Shown in pieces: positions 56,706 to 64,000 of a stretch of 64,000 bases of DNA. The notes under the pieces are model-generated. The model saw only the letters and a list, made by a program, of their open reading frames with translations. It made no database searches and was not told where the DNA came from. The DNA lies in the NCBI RefSeq assembly GCF_900101745.1, contig NZ_FNAD01000021.1:30913-94912 (forward strand), read 5' to 3'. Both the position numbers and the translations under genes were made by a program. Source of the DNA: Glycomyces harbinensis (lineage in GTDB: Bacteria > Actinomycetota > Actinomycetes > Mycobacteriales > Micromonosporaceae). The stretch's first letter is position 1. Each line of letters opens with the position of its first letter.

Positions 56706-56709
56706 CGAA

Positions 56710-57348
56710 ATGCGACGAATTCTGCCGGCCCTTCTTGCAGCGTTCATACTCGCCGTACAAGGATGCTCCATGAACCGGAATCCGCCTCCCGAACGCGATT
56801 TCGACGAAGCCGAAGCCTATCCGCTTATGGAGCAGACCGTGCTCGACACGATCGCGGGGCTTCCCGACTTCCCCGGCTTCAAGTCTCGGATGTACTACTC
56901 GCCCGAAGACTGCGAGGAGTCGCTCGGGGAGCAGTACCAGGGATGGGTGTCGCTGGAGATCGCGTACACCTTCGACGGCCCGAACTCCGAATCCGACCTA
57001 GTGCGGACGACCTATACCGACCTGCTGCGGGACCAGTGGACCGCGGCCGGCTACGAGGTGCACCAGGACTCCATCGACGCGAGCACCGGTCGCGGCTCGC
57101 TCGAAGCCGAGCGAGCCGACGGGATCAACCTGTGGTGGACGGTCTCGGGCAGCGTCTCCTTCGCCGTCCAGACCGGCTGTATCCCGGCGACCGAAGGTTT
57201 CGACAAACCCGACTACATCCCCCCGGCAGGCGGCGTGATTCCCGAAAACGACGCGGCCGTGCAGAACCGCATGAACCCTCCGGAAGATGCAGCCGGCGAG
57301 GCGACCGATCCATTCGCCAGTGCCTCGGAGAGCCCGAGCGACAACTGA
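56710..57348 (+). CDS. Lipoprotein of the ESX-like module, copy 1
   Basis: This 212-residue protein has a lipoprotein signal with lipobox AVQGC (Cys19). The mature domain starts ERDFDEAEAYPLMEQTVLDTI, followed by AGLPDFPGFKSR and two Cys. Strands include SLEIAYTFDG and INLWWTVSGSVSFAV. It starts 4 nt after the hydrolase stop. The copy at 57638-58327 aligns over most of its length, including LPxFPGF and GVxPENDxxxxN/C. It could be an immunity-type or anchoring partner of the hydrolase; that is unproven. Confidence 0.8.
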   Translation: MRRILPALLAAFILAVQGCSMNRNPPPERDFDEAEAYPLMEQTVLDTIAGLPDFPGFKSRMYYSPEDCEESLGEQYQGWVSLEIAYTFDGPNSESDLVRTTYTDLLRDQWTAAGYEVHQDSIDASTGRGSLEAERADGINLWWTVSGSVSFAVQTGCIPATEGFDKPDYIPPAGGVIPENDAAVQNRMNPPEDAAGEATDPFASASESPSDN

Positions 57349-57479
57349 CAGAAGGCGGGTTCCGAAACCTTCCTGGGACACATGTGAGGGCTGCTGATCA
57401 ACTGTGCGACTTCCACGACGATCCAGCGCTGTCCGCCGCCCCTACGAGAAGATGCCTGCCGGGTAACGCACCTTCAGCT

Positions 57480-57641
57480 CAGGAGGTGGGCTTCGACCCC
57501 GGATTCGGCGGAACCTCGTTCGACAGCGACGGCATAAGCGGGGATCCCAAGGACGCCCACAGCAACTACTGGGATGAGGGAAATCCCGCCAGAGACAACA
57601 TGGCGAAGATCTTCACTGGAAACGGAGACCAGGTCACATGA
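57480..57641 (+). pseudogene. 3' remnant of a second alpha/beta hydrolase
   Basis: The frame ending at 57641 encodes GFGGTSFDSDGISGDPKDAH, then SNYWDEGNPARDNMAKIFTG. This aligns with the intact hydrolase's tail (EFGGNVFDAEAIGDSG, KIHSGYLKDNAEG, NPARLTMAEIITG) and keeps the probable catalytic His. There is no nucleophile region and no start. The stop overlaps the next lipoprotein ATG by 4 nt, as an intact operon would. About 90% of the gene is missing, and the DNA from 57349 to 57479 has no matching code. Confidence 0.75.
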
Positions 57642-58327
57642 GTCTCCGAAACGCTCGGCGCGAAGCCGCGACCATATGTGTCGCCGTTCTGACCGCAACC
57701 ACCATCGGAGGATGCTCACCCATGTCCCGAGACCTGCCGGAACTCGAGTTCAACCGGGGCGAGGCCTTTCTTCGCATGGACGAGGCCGTCGCCCAGACGA
57801 TCGAAGGGCTCCCGAACTTTCCCGGCTTTCAGCAGCGCACGACGCTCAAGCTCGAATGCGCGGAGGAAGGCCGCGAATCCTACGAGGTGAACTACACCTT
57901 TCCGGAGGAGACCATCGGCTCCGACCTGGTGACCAAGGAGTACTTCGCGGTCCTCAAGGAATACTGGCCCTCGATCGGATGGGAAGTCCACGGCGAGCGC
58001 GATGACGTCGATGGCGACATCGCCGATATCCAGGCCACCCGACCGGACGGCGTCAACGTCTGGTATTCGAACGTCCTCGGCCAGATTGTCATTCACTCCC
58101 AGGTGGCGTGCATCGAGCCCGAAGGCGAACCGGTATGCGGCCCCCCTCTCGGTGGCGTCACACCGGAGAACGACAGCACCAAGGACTGCGTGATCGAGAC
58201 TCCGGAAGAGTCGGAATCTGAAAGCGTCGACGCGATCGCTCCATTTCGAGGAGCTGGAGCCGCGATGATCCCTTGGAGCCGAGAGTCCGGCCCGGGAGAG
58301 ACGGGCCATGGCTCCTTCAGGCAATGA
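57638..58327 (+). CDS. Lipoprotein of the ESX-like module, copy 2
   Basis: This 229-residue paralogue of 56710-57348 has lipobox TIGGC (Cys26). The mature part has ELEFNRGEAFLRMDEAVAQTI, EGLPNFPGFQQR and VNVWYSNVLGQIVIHSQVAC, with four or five Cys. The C-terminus is extended and low in structure (ESESESVDAIAPF to the stop). ATG 57638 overlaps the stop of the hydrolase remnant. There is no own promoter in sight, so expression may now depend on read-through from the first module. Confidence 0.78.
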   Translation: MSLRNARREAATICVAVLTATTIGGCSPMSRDLPELEFNRGEAFLRMDEAVAQTIEGLPNFPGFQQRTTLKLECAEEGRESYEVNYTFPEETIGSDLVTKEYFAVLKEYWPSIGWEVHGERDDVDGDIADIQATRPDGVNVWYSNVLGQIVIHSQVACIEPEGEPVCGPPLGGVTPENDSTKDCVIETPEESESESVDAIAPFRGAGAAMIPWSRESGPGETGHGSFRQ

Positions 58328-58441
58328 CCTTGAGGTTCATCACTTGCACTCCTGAGTACATCGAGGGCGGCAGTTTTCGCAGCGGCCCGCTCCAACCGCT
58401 CTTCATGCCCATACCCGTGCCGACACGCCCATGCCACCAAG

Positions 58442-58523
58442 TGCGCGAGGGGGGACTCGAACCCCCACGTCCTTAGACACAGGAACCTAAATCCTGCGCG
58501 TCTGCCAGTTCCGCCACTCGCGC
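58442..58523 (-). tRNA. tRNA-Leu (anticodon UAG)
   Basis: The 82-nt class II tRNA has acceptor GCGCGAG/CTCGCGC, discriminator A, anticodon stem CAGGA/TCCTG around loop TTTAGGT (anticodon TAG, reading CUA), a long variable arm (TGTCTAAGGACGTG region) and T-arm GGGGG-TTCGAGT-CCCCC. CCA is not encoded. The gap on its left (58328-58441) holds no gene. Confidence 0.93.
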
Positions 58524-58722
58524 GTAGCGTGAATGGCGGACGGAAAAGTACCGTCGCCACTCGCGTGTTTCCGTCGGCGCCGCGGGCCGAAGGCCCGTTG
58601 ACGCCGGCTTCTTCTGCGCGCTGCGGCCTCGGGATGGGACCTGGTCGCGGCGCGTGCCGTCGCTCTCATTTGAGCAGCAACTAGTGTGTCACACGCCTGG
58701 GGGTTCCCGTAGGCTGGTGCGG

Positions 58723-59451
58723 ATGACTCGACCTGACAAGCGCGCCGCAGACGAGCTGCGCCCCGTGAAGTTCACCCGCTCCTGGACCGACCACCCCGAG
58801 GGCTCGGTCCTCGTCGAGTTCGGCCGCACCCGCGTGCTCTGCACCGCCTCGGTCACCCCCGGCGTGCCGCGCTGGCGCCGCGGCTCCGGCGAAGGCTGGG
58901 TGACCGCCGAGTACGCCATGCTCCCGCGCTCCACGCACTCGCGCTCCGACCGCGAGTCCATCCGCGGCAAGATCGGCGGCCGGACCCACGAGATCTCCCG
59001 CCTCATCGGCCGTTCTCTGCGGGCCTGTATCGACTTCAAGGCCCTCGGCGAGAACACCATTACGCTCGACTGCGATGTGCTGCAAGCCGACGGCGGTACC
59101 CGCACGGCCGCGATCACCGGTGCTTATGTCGCGCTGCACGACGCGGTCGACTGGCTCAAGGACCAGAAGCTCGCCCGCAAGCCCGACAAGATCCTCACCA
59201 CTTCGGTCGCCGCGATCAGCGTCGGCGTCGTCAACGGCGTCCCCGTGCTGGACCTGCCGTACGAGGAGGACGTCGCCGCCTCGGTCGACATGAACGTGGT
59301 CTGCACCGGTGAAGGCGACTTCGTCGAGGTCCAGGGCACCGGCGAGGAGGCGGTCTTCAACCGCTCCGAGCTGGACACCCTGCTGGACCTGGCCCTCAAG
59401 GGCTGCAAGGAACTCGCCGGCCTCCAGGCCCGGACCCTCCTGAGCCCGTGA
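58723..59451 (+). CDS. rph: Ribonuclease PH
   Basis: This 242-residue phosphorolytic 3'-5' exoribonuclease trims tRNA 3' ends and other RNAs. The RNase PH fold is clear: [39 protein letters not shown], the Arg-rich phosphate site [10 protein letters not shown] and [20 protein letters not shown] 58723 is the family start ([15 protein letters not shown]). It is followed by rdgB with a GTGA overlap, the usual actinobacterial pair. Confidence 0.97.
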   Translation: MTRPDKRAADELRPVKFTRSWTDHPEGSVLVEFGRTRVLCTASVTPGVPRWRRGSGEGWVTAEYAMLPRSTHSRSDRESIRGKIGGRTHEISRLIGRSLRACIDFKALGENTITLDCDVLQADGGTRTAAITGAYVALHDAVDWLKDQKLARKPDKILTTSVAAISVGVVNGVPVLDLPYEEDVAASVDMNVVCTGEGDFVEVQGTGEEAVFNRSELDTLLDLALKGCKELAGLQARTLLSP

Positions 59452-60032
59452 GGGTGCTCCTGGCGACCCGCAACGCGGGCAAGGTGGACGAGCTGCGCCA
59501 GATCCTCGCCGAGGCGGCCCCGCACGTCGAACTCGTGGGCCTCGACGCGGTCGAGGAGTACCCCGAGACCCCCGAGACCGAGCTGACCTTCGCCGGGAAC
59601 GCGCTGCTGAAGGCCCGCGACGGCGTCAAGCACACGGGCCTGGCGACCATCGCCGACGACTCGGGCCTCGCGGTCGACGCCCTCAACGGCATGCCGGGGG
59701 TCCTCTCGGCCCGCTGGGCCGGGGCCGCGAAGGACGACGCGGCGAACAACGCCCTGCTGCTCGACCAGCTCGCGGACGTCGCCGACGAGCTGCGCGGCGC
59801 CAAGTTCGTGTGCGCGGCCGCGATCGTGTGGCCCGACGGGCGCGAACTCGTCGTGCACGGTGAGATGCCCGGCCATGTCGGTCGTGAACCCAAGGGCGTC
59901 AACGGATTCGGGTACGACCCGCTCTTCACTCCCGAGGGCTTCGACCGGACCAGCGCCGAGCTGAGTCCTGCCGAGAAGAACGCCGTCTCGCATCGGGGGA
60001 AGGCATTCCGGGAGCTTGCGACCGGAATCTGA
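59448..60032 (+). CDS. rdgB: XTP/dITP diphosphatase (RdgB/HAM1)
   Basis: This 194-residue enzyme hydrolyses XTP, dITP and ITP and so keeps base-deaminated nucleotides out of DNA. Motifs are [43 protein letters not shown] and FGYDPLF, with SHRGKAF near the end. GTG 59448 overlaps the rph stop. The last codons and the stop lie in the first copy of a 32-bp tandem repeat that continues downstream. A UUCG-loop terminator ends the operon. Confidence 0.96.
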   Translation: MRVLLATRNAGKVDELRQILAEAAPHVELVGLDAVEEYPETPETELTFAGNALLKARDGVKHTGLATIADDSGLAVDALNGMPGVLSARWAGAAKDDAANNALLLDQLADVADELRGAKFVCAAAIVWPDGRELVVHGEMPGHVGREPKGVNGFGYDPLFTPEGFDRTSAELSPAEKNAVSHRGKAFRELATGI

Positions 60033-60135
60033 AGCGCAGGCGGGAGCTTGCGACCGGAATCTGAGGCGCAGGCGGGAGCTTGCGACCGGAATCTGAAGTG
60101 CAGGCGAGAACTGGCGACCAGGATTTAAGCGCACG
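60009..60135. repeat. 32-bp tandem repeat, four copies, overlapping the rdgB 3' end
   Basis: Copies start at 60009, 60041, 60073 and 60105. Copies 1-3 differ at one or two bases from each other; copy 4 is diverged. Unit: CGGGAGCTTGCGACCGGAAT then CTGAAGCGCAGG. Copy 1 encodes the RdgB C-terminus and stop (ELATGI*). The period is not a multiple of 3. Confidence 0.9.
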
Positions 60136-60148
60136 TGAACGTGATCGC

Positions 60149-60179
60149 AGGGGCGGCCTTCGGGCCGCCTCTGCTTTTT
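60149..60179 (+). terminator. Terminator of rph-rdgB with UUCG tetraloop
   Basis: The 10-bp stem AGGGGCGGCC / GGCCGCCTCT (one G-T) has a TTCG loop and is followed by GCTTTTT. The convergent peroxiredoxin gene ends at 60179 and may use it as well. Confidence 0.88.
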
Positions 60180-60637
60180 CATGCGGCCTGGCGCTGCTTC
60201 AGGATCGCCAGCGCCTTGTCGGCGTGGGCGTTCATGTTGAGCTCGCTCTTGACCGCGCCGATGATCTCGCGGCCCGCGCCGATGACGAAGGTCTTGCGCT
60301 TGGTTTGGACGATGGTGAGCTTGCGCCGCACCCCGAACGACTCGGCGACCTCGCCGTCGGGGTCGGACAGGAGCGGGTAGCCGAGGGTGTGCTCGGCGGC
60401 GAAGGCGGCCTGGCGTTCGACGCTGTCGCGCGAGATGCCGACCGGGGTGGCCCCGAGGGCCTTGAACTCGGCGACGAGGTCGCGGAAGTGGCAGGCCTCG
60501 GCGGTGCAGCCGACCGACATGGCGAGCGGGTAGAAGAAGAGGACGACGGGTCCGTCTTCGAGGAGCTGGTCGAGGCTCCGCTGCTGGCCGGTCTCGTCGT
60601 CGAGGGTGAATGCCGGGGCAGTGTCTCCGATGTCCAT
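60179..60637 (-). CDS. Peroxiredoxin (AhpC/TSA-Bcp family)
   Basis: This 152-residue cytosolic thiol peroxidase has peroxidatic Cys44 and second Cys49 in MSVGCTAEACHFRD. In this subgroup the usual Thr-Pro before the Cys is replaced by Ser-Val-Gly. VGISRDS, YPLLSDPDGEVAESFGV and KTFVIGAGREI follow the Bcp pattern. ATG 60637 was chosen for the family start MDIGDTAPAFTL. It converges on rdgB, and its stop lies at the end of the shared terminator. It is a distinct paralogue of the Bcp at 47982. Confidence 0.9.
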   Translation of the reverse strand: MDIGDTAPAFTLDDETGQQRSLDQLLEDGPVVLFFYPLAMSVGCTAEACHFRDLVAEFKALGATPVGISRDSVERQAAFAAEHTLGYPLLSDPDGEVAESFGVRRKLTIVQTKRKTFVIGAGREIIGAVKSELNMNAHADKALAILKQRQAA

Positions 60638-60796
60638 GAAGCCCAGCCTATCCGTCCGGCGGGCTGTTGAGGCGGGTCCGAGGTCCCGTGATCGGGGGGG
60701 TGATTGCGCTCCGGCCCACAATATAGATACACTCGAATATAAGAGTTTCCTGTCAGTAGTAGTCCACCAGATCGCTTTTGGCTCACGGGGCCAGGT

Positions 60797-60810
60797 TGGG
60801 AGCGCTCCAT
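60797..60810 (+). promoter_or_regulatory. CebR-like operator upstream of the LPMO gene
   Basis: TGGGAGCGCTCCAT matches the Streptomyces CebR operator TGGGAGCGCTCCCA at 12 of 14 positions and keeps the core palindrome GGAGCGCTCC. It lies 22 bp before the LPMO start. CebR is released by cello-oligosaccharides. AT-rich DNA at 60717-60750 could hold the promoter. Confidence 0.6.
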
Positions 60811-60831
60811 GACCGGCAAAGGAGTAACTCC

Positions 60832-61968
60832 ATGTCCACCACAACAACGGTGGCGCTAGGCGGCAGACGCCGCCGAATCGCCGCCGTCATGTCGCTGGTC
60901 CTGGCCGCTGTCGCGGCGATGACCATCACGACGCTGTTCACCAGGGACGAGGCTCAGGCGCACGGCGCCACGGTCTTCCCCGGTTCCCGCCAGTACCTCT
61001 GCTACTTCGACGCGCTCAGCGGCAACGGCGCGCTCGACCCGTACAACGAGGCCTGCCAGTCCGCGCTCGACCAGGGCGGCGCCAACGCGTTCTACAACTG
61101 GTTCGGCAACCTCGACTCCAACGGCGCGGGTCAGACCGTCGGGTACATCCCCGACGGCCAGATCTGCAACGGCGGCGGCCGCGGCCCGTACGACTTCTCG
61201 GCGTTCAACGACCCCGGCAACTGGCCCAAGACCCACGTGACCGCGGGCGACACCGTCCAGTGGCGCTACAACAACTGGGCCCACCACCCCGGCAAGTTCG
61301 ACCTCTACATCACCAAGAACGGGTGGGACCCGAACCAGCCGATCGGCTGGGACGACCTCGAGAAGTTCCAGACCTTCACGAACCCGGCCTCCAACGGCGG
61401 GCCCGGCAGCAACGACCACTACTACTACGCGAACCTGACGCTGCCGCAGAAGTCCGGTTACCACATGGTCTTCACGCACTGGGTGCGCTCAGACTCCAAC
61501 GAGAACTTCTACGCCTGCTCCGACGTCGTCTTCGACGGCGGCAACGGCGAGGTCTCCGGGATCCGTCCCGGCGCCGACCTCCCGGGCAACGACGGCGGCG
61601 TGGTCGACCCGACCGACGACCCGACCAGCGACGACCCCACCGACCCCGGGACCGGCAACCCGACGGGCGCCTGCACGGCGACCGCCTCGGTCTCGTCGTG
61701 GAACGGCGGCGCGACGGTGAACATCACCGTCAGGAACACCAGTACGGCCCCGGTCAGCGACTGGATGATCCACTGGCTGTGGCCGCCGAACTCCGGGATC
61801 ACCATCAGAGACTCGTGGAGCACCACGATCTCGTCGATGGGCGATATGCAGATGGCCGGCCCGGCCGCCTGGAACGGCACGATCAGTTCGAGCGGATCGG
61901 CGACCTTCGGGTTCAACGTCACCGGCACGCTGTCGACCATGCCGACGATGGACTGCATCCCCGGGTGA
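60832..61968 (+). CDS. AA10 lytic polysaccharide monooxygenase with C-terminal CBM2
   Basis: This 378-residue secreted enzyme has a twin-Arg-like basic start (GGRRRRIAAVM), a signal helix and cleavage after AQA, leaving His44 as the mature N-terminus. With His151 or His152 (NWAHHPGKFDLYITK) it forms the copper histidine brace. The catalytic domain runs to about 245. A Pro/Thr/Asp linker (DPTDDPTSDDPTDPG) leads to a CBM2 (about 282-378, ACTATASVSSWNGG...). The size and CBM2 suggest cellulose rather than chitin. ATG 60832 has AAGGAG. A CebR-like site precedes it. Confidence 0.93.
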   Translation: MSTTTTVALGGRRRRIAAVMSLVLAAVAAMTITTLFTRDEAQAHGATVFPGSRQYLCYFDALSGNGALDPYNEACQSALDQGGANAFYNWFGNLDSNGAGQTVGYIPDGQICNGGGRGPYDFSAFNDPGNWPKTHVTAGDTVQWRYNNWAHHPGKFDLYITKNGWDPNQPIGWDDLEKFQTFTNPASNGGPGSNDHYYYANLTLPQKSGYHMVFTHWVRSDSNENFYACSDVVFDGGNGEVSGIRPGADLPGNDGGVVDPTDDPTSDDPTDPGTGNPTGACTATASVSSWNGGATVNITVRNTSTAPVSDWMIHWLWPPNSGITIRDSWSTTISSMGDMQMAGPAAWNGTISSSGSATFGFNVTGTLSTMPTMDCIPG

Positions 61969-62103
61969 CAACCGGGTGATTCGCGAAGGTGACGGACTCC
62001 CGTCCAGAACCTGAATGATCATCAACAAAATAGCCGCTTCGACTCCTCCCTCCGGGAACCCGCTGGAATACTCGACACAGCAGGTCTTCCGGGGGGAGGA
62101 GCC

Positions 62104-62988
62104 ATGTCAGCAGCCGCAGCGGCACCGATGAGGGCCGCGTCCGAGACGATCACGGCATCCACACGGTCGGGGGTCGTGATCCGGTCCTACATCAACGCGC
62201 AGGTCGACGCGCTCAACAGCGCGATCGCCGCCACCGAGCGGCACGCGCCCGGCTCCGCCGGGTCCGTCCGCATCGCGATCCATCGCCTGCGCACGGCGAT
62301 CCGCGGCTACGAGCATCTGTTCACGCAGACGCCCCACGGGGGCCCGCAGCTCGACCAGCTCCTGGCGGCTCTCAAGCACACCGAGGACCTGGAGCGCCTG
62401 CGCGTCCACTTCGCCGACCGGTTCGACCAGCTCGGCCTCACCGTCCCGGAGTACCCGAAATGGTATGCGGCCCTTGAAGAGGAGATGCGCGAGTCCTACC
62501 GGATGATCGAGCGGGTGCACTCGCAGGCGTGGGTCGCGGTACTGCTCGGCCAGGTGCGGATGTTCGCCGAGCACGCGCACTTCACCAGGGACGGCGACAA
62601 GCCCGCGTCCTCGCTCATGGGGGTGCTCTCGCAGGCCAAGGCGCATCTGCTCGACACCTACGGGAAGCTCAGCTACGCCACCGACCTCGCGACCGCGAGG
62701 GACCAGGCGAGGGTGGCCGCTCGGGAGGCCCGCTTCCTCGCCGAGGCCGCCGAGCCCGCGCTGGGGCGGGCCGCCGAGGACGTGCTCGTGCCGGTGTCGG
62801 CGCTCGAACACCTGCTCACGCAGTACCGGCAGGCCCTCGTCGCCCGCAACTGGCTGCTGCGCCTTCCGGGTTCGGACCGCGCCGACCGGTTGACGGCGAG
62901 CCTGGCCGACCTGGAGCGGGAGCACCTGCACCAGCTCGGCGAGGAGATCGACGCGGCCGCCACGGCCATGGTCGACCGCTGGCGCTGA
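62104..62988 (+). CDS. CHAD domain protein
   Basis: This 294-residue helical protein has paired conserved His/Arg helices: VRIAIHRLRTAIRGYEHLF near residue 57 and, in the second half, ARVAAREARFLAEAAEP. CHAD domains bind inorganic polyphosphate. There is no fused CYTH domain, signal peptide or membrane helix. ATG 62104 follows GGGGGGAGGAG. A strong terminator ends the gene. It could act in polyphosphate granule association or storage; no partner gene is adjacent. Confidence 0.9.
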   Translation: MSAAAAAPMRAASETITASTRSGVVIRSYINAQVDALNSAIAATERHAPGSAGSVRIAIHRLRTAIRGYEHLFTQTPHGGPQLDQLLAALKHTEDLERLRVHFADRFDQLGLTVPEYPKWYAALEEEMRESYRMIERVHSQAWVAVLLGQVRMFAEHAHFTRDGDKPASSLMGVLSQAKAHLLDTYGKLSYATDLATARDQARVAAREARFLAEAAEPALGRAAEDVLVPVSALEHLLTQYRQALVARNWLLRLPGSDRADRLTASLADLEREHLHQLGEEIDAAATAMVDRWR

Positions 62989-63000
62989 GGAAAGAGCGAT

Positions 63001-63029
63001 GCGGCGGGCACCCGATGGGTGCCCGCCGC
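63001..63029 (+). terminator. Terminator of the CHAD gene
   Basis: A 13-bp perfect stem, GCGGCGGGCACCC / GGGTGCCCGCCGC, with a GAT loop lies 12 nt after the stop and 10 nt before the insertion sequence. Confidence 0.8.
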
Positions 63030-63039
63030 GTCCGTCGGT

Positions 63040-63921
63040 CTAGGCAGCGTCTGAGAACTCGGGTTTCCAGTCGAGGATGATGGCGACCTGGATGGTGGCT
63101 TCATATCGGACGGCGAGTTTGTCGTATCGGGTGGCGACGGCGCGGTAGCGCTTGAGACGGCCGATGGCTCGCTCAACAGTGTTGCGCTGCTTGTAGATCT
63201 CGCGGTCGAACGAGGGGGGCCGCCCGCCGAGGCGGCCCTTCGCGGTGCGGTTGCGCTGCTGATCGGCCCGGTCGGGTATCACCGCCTGGATGCCACGCCG
63301 GCGCAGGTAGGCACGGTTGGCCCGGGACGGGTAGCCCTTGTCGGCCAGGACCCGGTACGGCCGGGTTCGGGGCCTGCCCGGCCCGGGCCGAGGCACGCCG
63401 ATGTCATCGAGCACACCGGGCAGGTGCGGGGAGTCGGCCATGTGCCCGGCGGTGAGTTTGAAGCTCAGCACGGTCTGGCTGGCATCGGCGGCGAGGTGGA
63501 TCTTGGTGGTCCAGCCGCCCCGCGAGCGGCCCAGCGCATGGTCGTCGGGTTCACCGGGGACCAGCCGCCGGCCGGCTCCGGCCGCGGCGTGGTGGGCGCG
63601 CACGGTGGTGGAGTCGACGCTGACGGTCCAGGTCAGGTGCCCGGCTGCATCGAGGAAGGTCCAGATCGCTTTGACGATCATGGGCCAGACGCCCTCGGTC
63701 TGCCAGGTGCGAAACAGCCAGTACGCCGTCTGCCAGGGACCGAAACTGGGCGGGAGGAACCGCCAGGGTGCTCCCACCCGGACCCGCCAGGCAATCGCAT
63801 CGACCAGCGTTCTGCGCGATCTGGTGATCGGTCGGCCGGTCGGGGCCGGGGCAGGCAACCAGCGACGCAGGTGACGCCACTGACCATCGGTGAGCACGGC
63901 AGGAACCGGTACGCTTGACAC
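63040..63921 (-). CDS. IS5-family (IS427-like group) DDE transposase
   Basis: This 293-residue transposase cuts and joins the IS ends. An N-terminal DUF4096-type region (LTDGQWRHLRRWLP...GAPWRFLPPSFGPWQTAYWLF) precedes the DDE core: Asp in VSVDSTTVRAH, Asp in VLADKGYPS and Glu in NTVERAIGRLKRYRAVATRYDK. It is one uninterrupted frame. GTG 63921 with GGAGG is the best start; TTG 63960 is open further upstream. The stop TAG (63042-63040) is formed by bases of the CTAG target site. All catalytic residues are present, so it may be active. Confidence 0.92.
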   Translation of the reverse strand: MSSVPVPAVLTDGQWRHLRRWLPAPAPTGRPITRSRRTLVDAIAWRVRVGAPWRFLPPSFGPWQTAYWLFRTWQTEGVWPMIVKAIWTFLDAAGHLTWTVSVDSTTVRAHHAAAGAGRRLVPGEPDDHALGRSRGGWTTKIHLAADASQTVLSFKLTAGHMADSPHLPGVLDDIGVPRPGPGRPRTRPYRVLADKGYPSRANRAYLRRRGIQAVIPDRADQQRNRTAKGRLGGRPPSFDREIYKQRNTVERAIGRLKRYRAVATRYDKLAVRYEATIQVAIILDWKPEFSDAA

Positions 63922-63923
63922 CA

Positions 63924-63977
63924 GGAGCCTCCAGTATTGAGTTTCGTTGCGACACAACAAAACTAACTGGAGGCTCC
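63924..63977 (-). promoter_or_regulatory. Inverted repeat sequestering the transposase ribosome site
   Basis: GGAGCCTCCAGT (63924-63935) and ACTGGAGGCTCC (63966-63977) are perfect 12-bp inverted repeats with a 30-nt loop. In the transposase transcript the inner arm carries the GGAGG ribosome site just before GTG 63921, so the stem would block initiation. Confidence 0.6.
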
Positions 63978-64000
63978 CACTGTTCTCAAACGCTGCCTAG

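Larger units (their letters stand above)
63040..64000 (-). mobile_element. Complete IS5-family insertion sequence with CTAG at both ends
   Basis: Terminal inverted repeats CTAGGCAGCGTCTGAGAAC (63040-63058) and its complement at 63982-64000 match at 18 of 19 bases. CTAG stands at both ends (63040-63043 and 63997-64000), as expected for insertion at a CTAG or TA target. The element is about 950-960 bp with one transposase gene. It ends exactly at the window border, so the right flank is not visible. Confidence 0.9.

Noticed and set aside
60009..60135. CRISPR array
   Set aside because: The 32-bp units are directly adjacent with no spacers, and no cas genes are present.

Overview
The window is dense, GC-rich DNA with GTG starts, 4-nt start/stop overlaps and strong hairpin terminators. 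This fits the chromosome of a high-GC actinobacterium. Supporting gene families are GTP-dependent PEP carboxykinase, a short-chain cis-prenyltransferase near a PIN-PhoH protein, a Pmt-type protein O-mannosyltransferase, SigE-family sigma factors, a conservon-like sensor plus roadblock pair, and sites resembling the Streptomyces Nur and CebR operators. A genus cannot be fixed by reading alone; a filamentous, cellulose-using relative of Micromonosporales, Glycomycetales or Streptomyces is a reasonable inference.

Layout. 1-8.1 kb: end of an amino-acid/ectoine-type ABC ATPase, the TrkA/TrkH potassium uptake pair, a NIT-domain sensor kinase with its roadblock partner, cytochrome c oxidase subunit I and nicotinamidase. 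8.1-12.7 kb: two tandem, translationally coupled pairs of SigE-type sigma factor and single-pass membrane partner, then a cis-prenyltransferase. 12.8-15.3 kb: PEP carboxykinase with a long AT-rich, palindrome-rich upstream region and a tiny membrane protein. 15.3-20.9 kb: a five-gene leftward block built around a 1048-residue FtsK/SpoIIIE-type ATPase with a helical-hairpin small protein. This is the best candidate for an undescribed system.

21-33 kb: PIN-PhoH protein, two tandem secreted lysozyme-like proteins, a six-helix membrane protein whose frame runs antisense into the second of them, a DUF255 thioredoxin-domain protein ending in two DnaA-box-like repeats, a heterodimeric ABC exporter with complementary NBD degeneration, an alpha/beta hydrolase, a WYL regulator divergent from a RidA-like gene, and tRNA-Ala. 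33-45 kb: Pmt, a class A penicillin-binding protein, methionyl-tRNA synthetase, TatD nuclease, a CopC-CopD protein and a DsbA-like protein.

45-53.4 kb: an ECF nickel/cobalt transporter operon with a Nur-box match upstream, a Bcp peroxiredoxin, a two-component system, and a MocR regulator divergent from an EamA exporter with overlapping start codons. 53.4-58.4 kb: accessory DNA with a secreted protein and an ESX-like module (small helical protein, alpha/beta hydrolase, lipoprotein) whose hydrolase-lipoprotein half is duplicated, the second hydrolase surviving only as its C-terminal tail. 58.4-64 kb: tRNA-Leu, rph-rdgB ending in a 32-bp tandem repeat, a second peroxiredoxin, a chitin/cellulose-type LPMO with a CebR-like operator, a CHAD protein, and a complete IS5-family insertion sequence bounded by CTAG at both ends.
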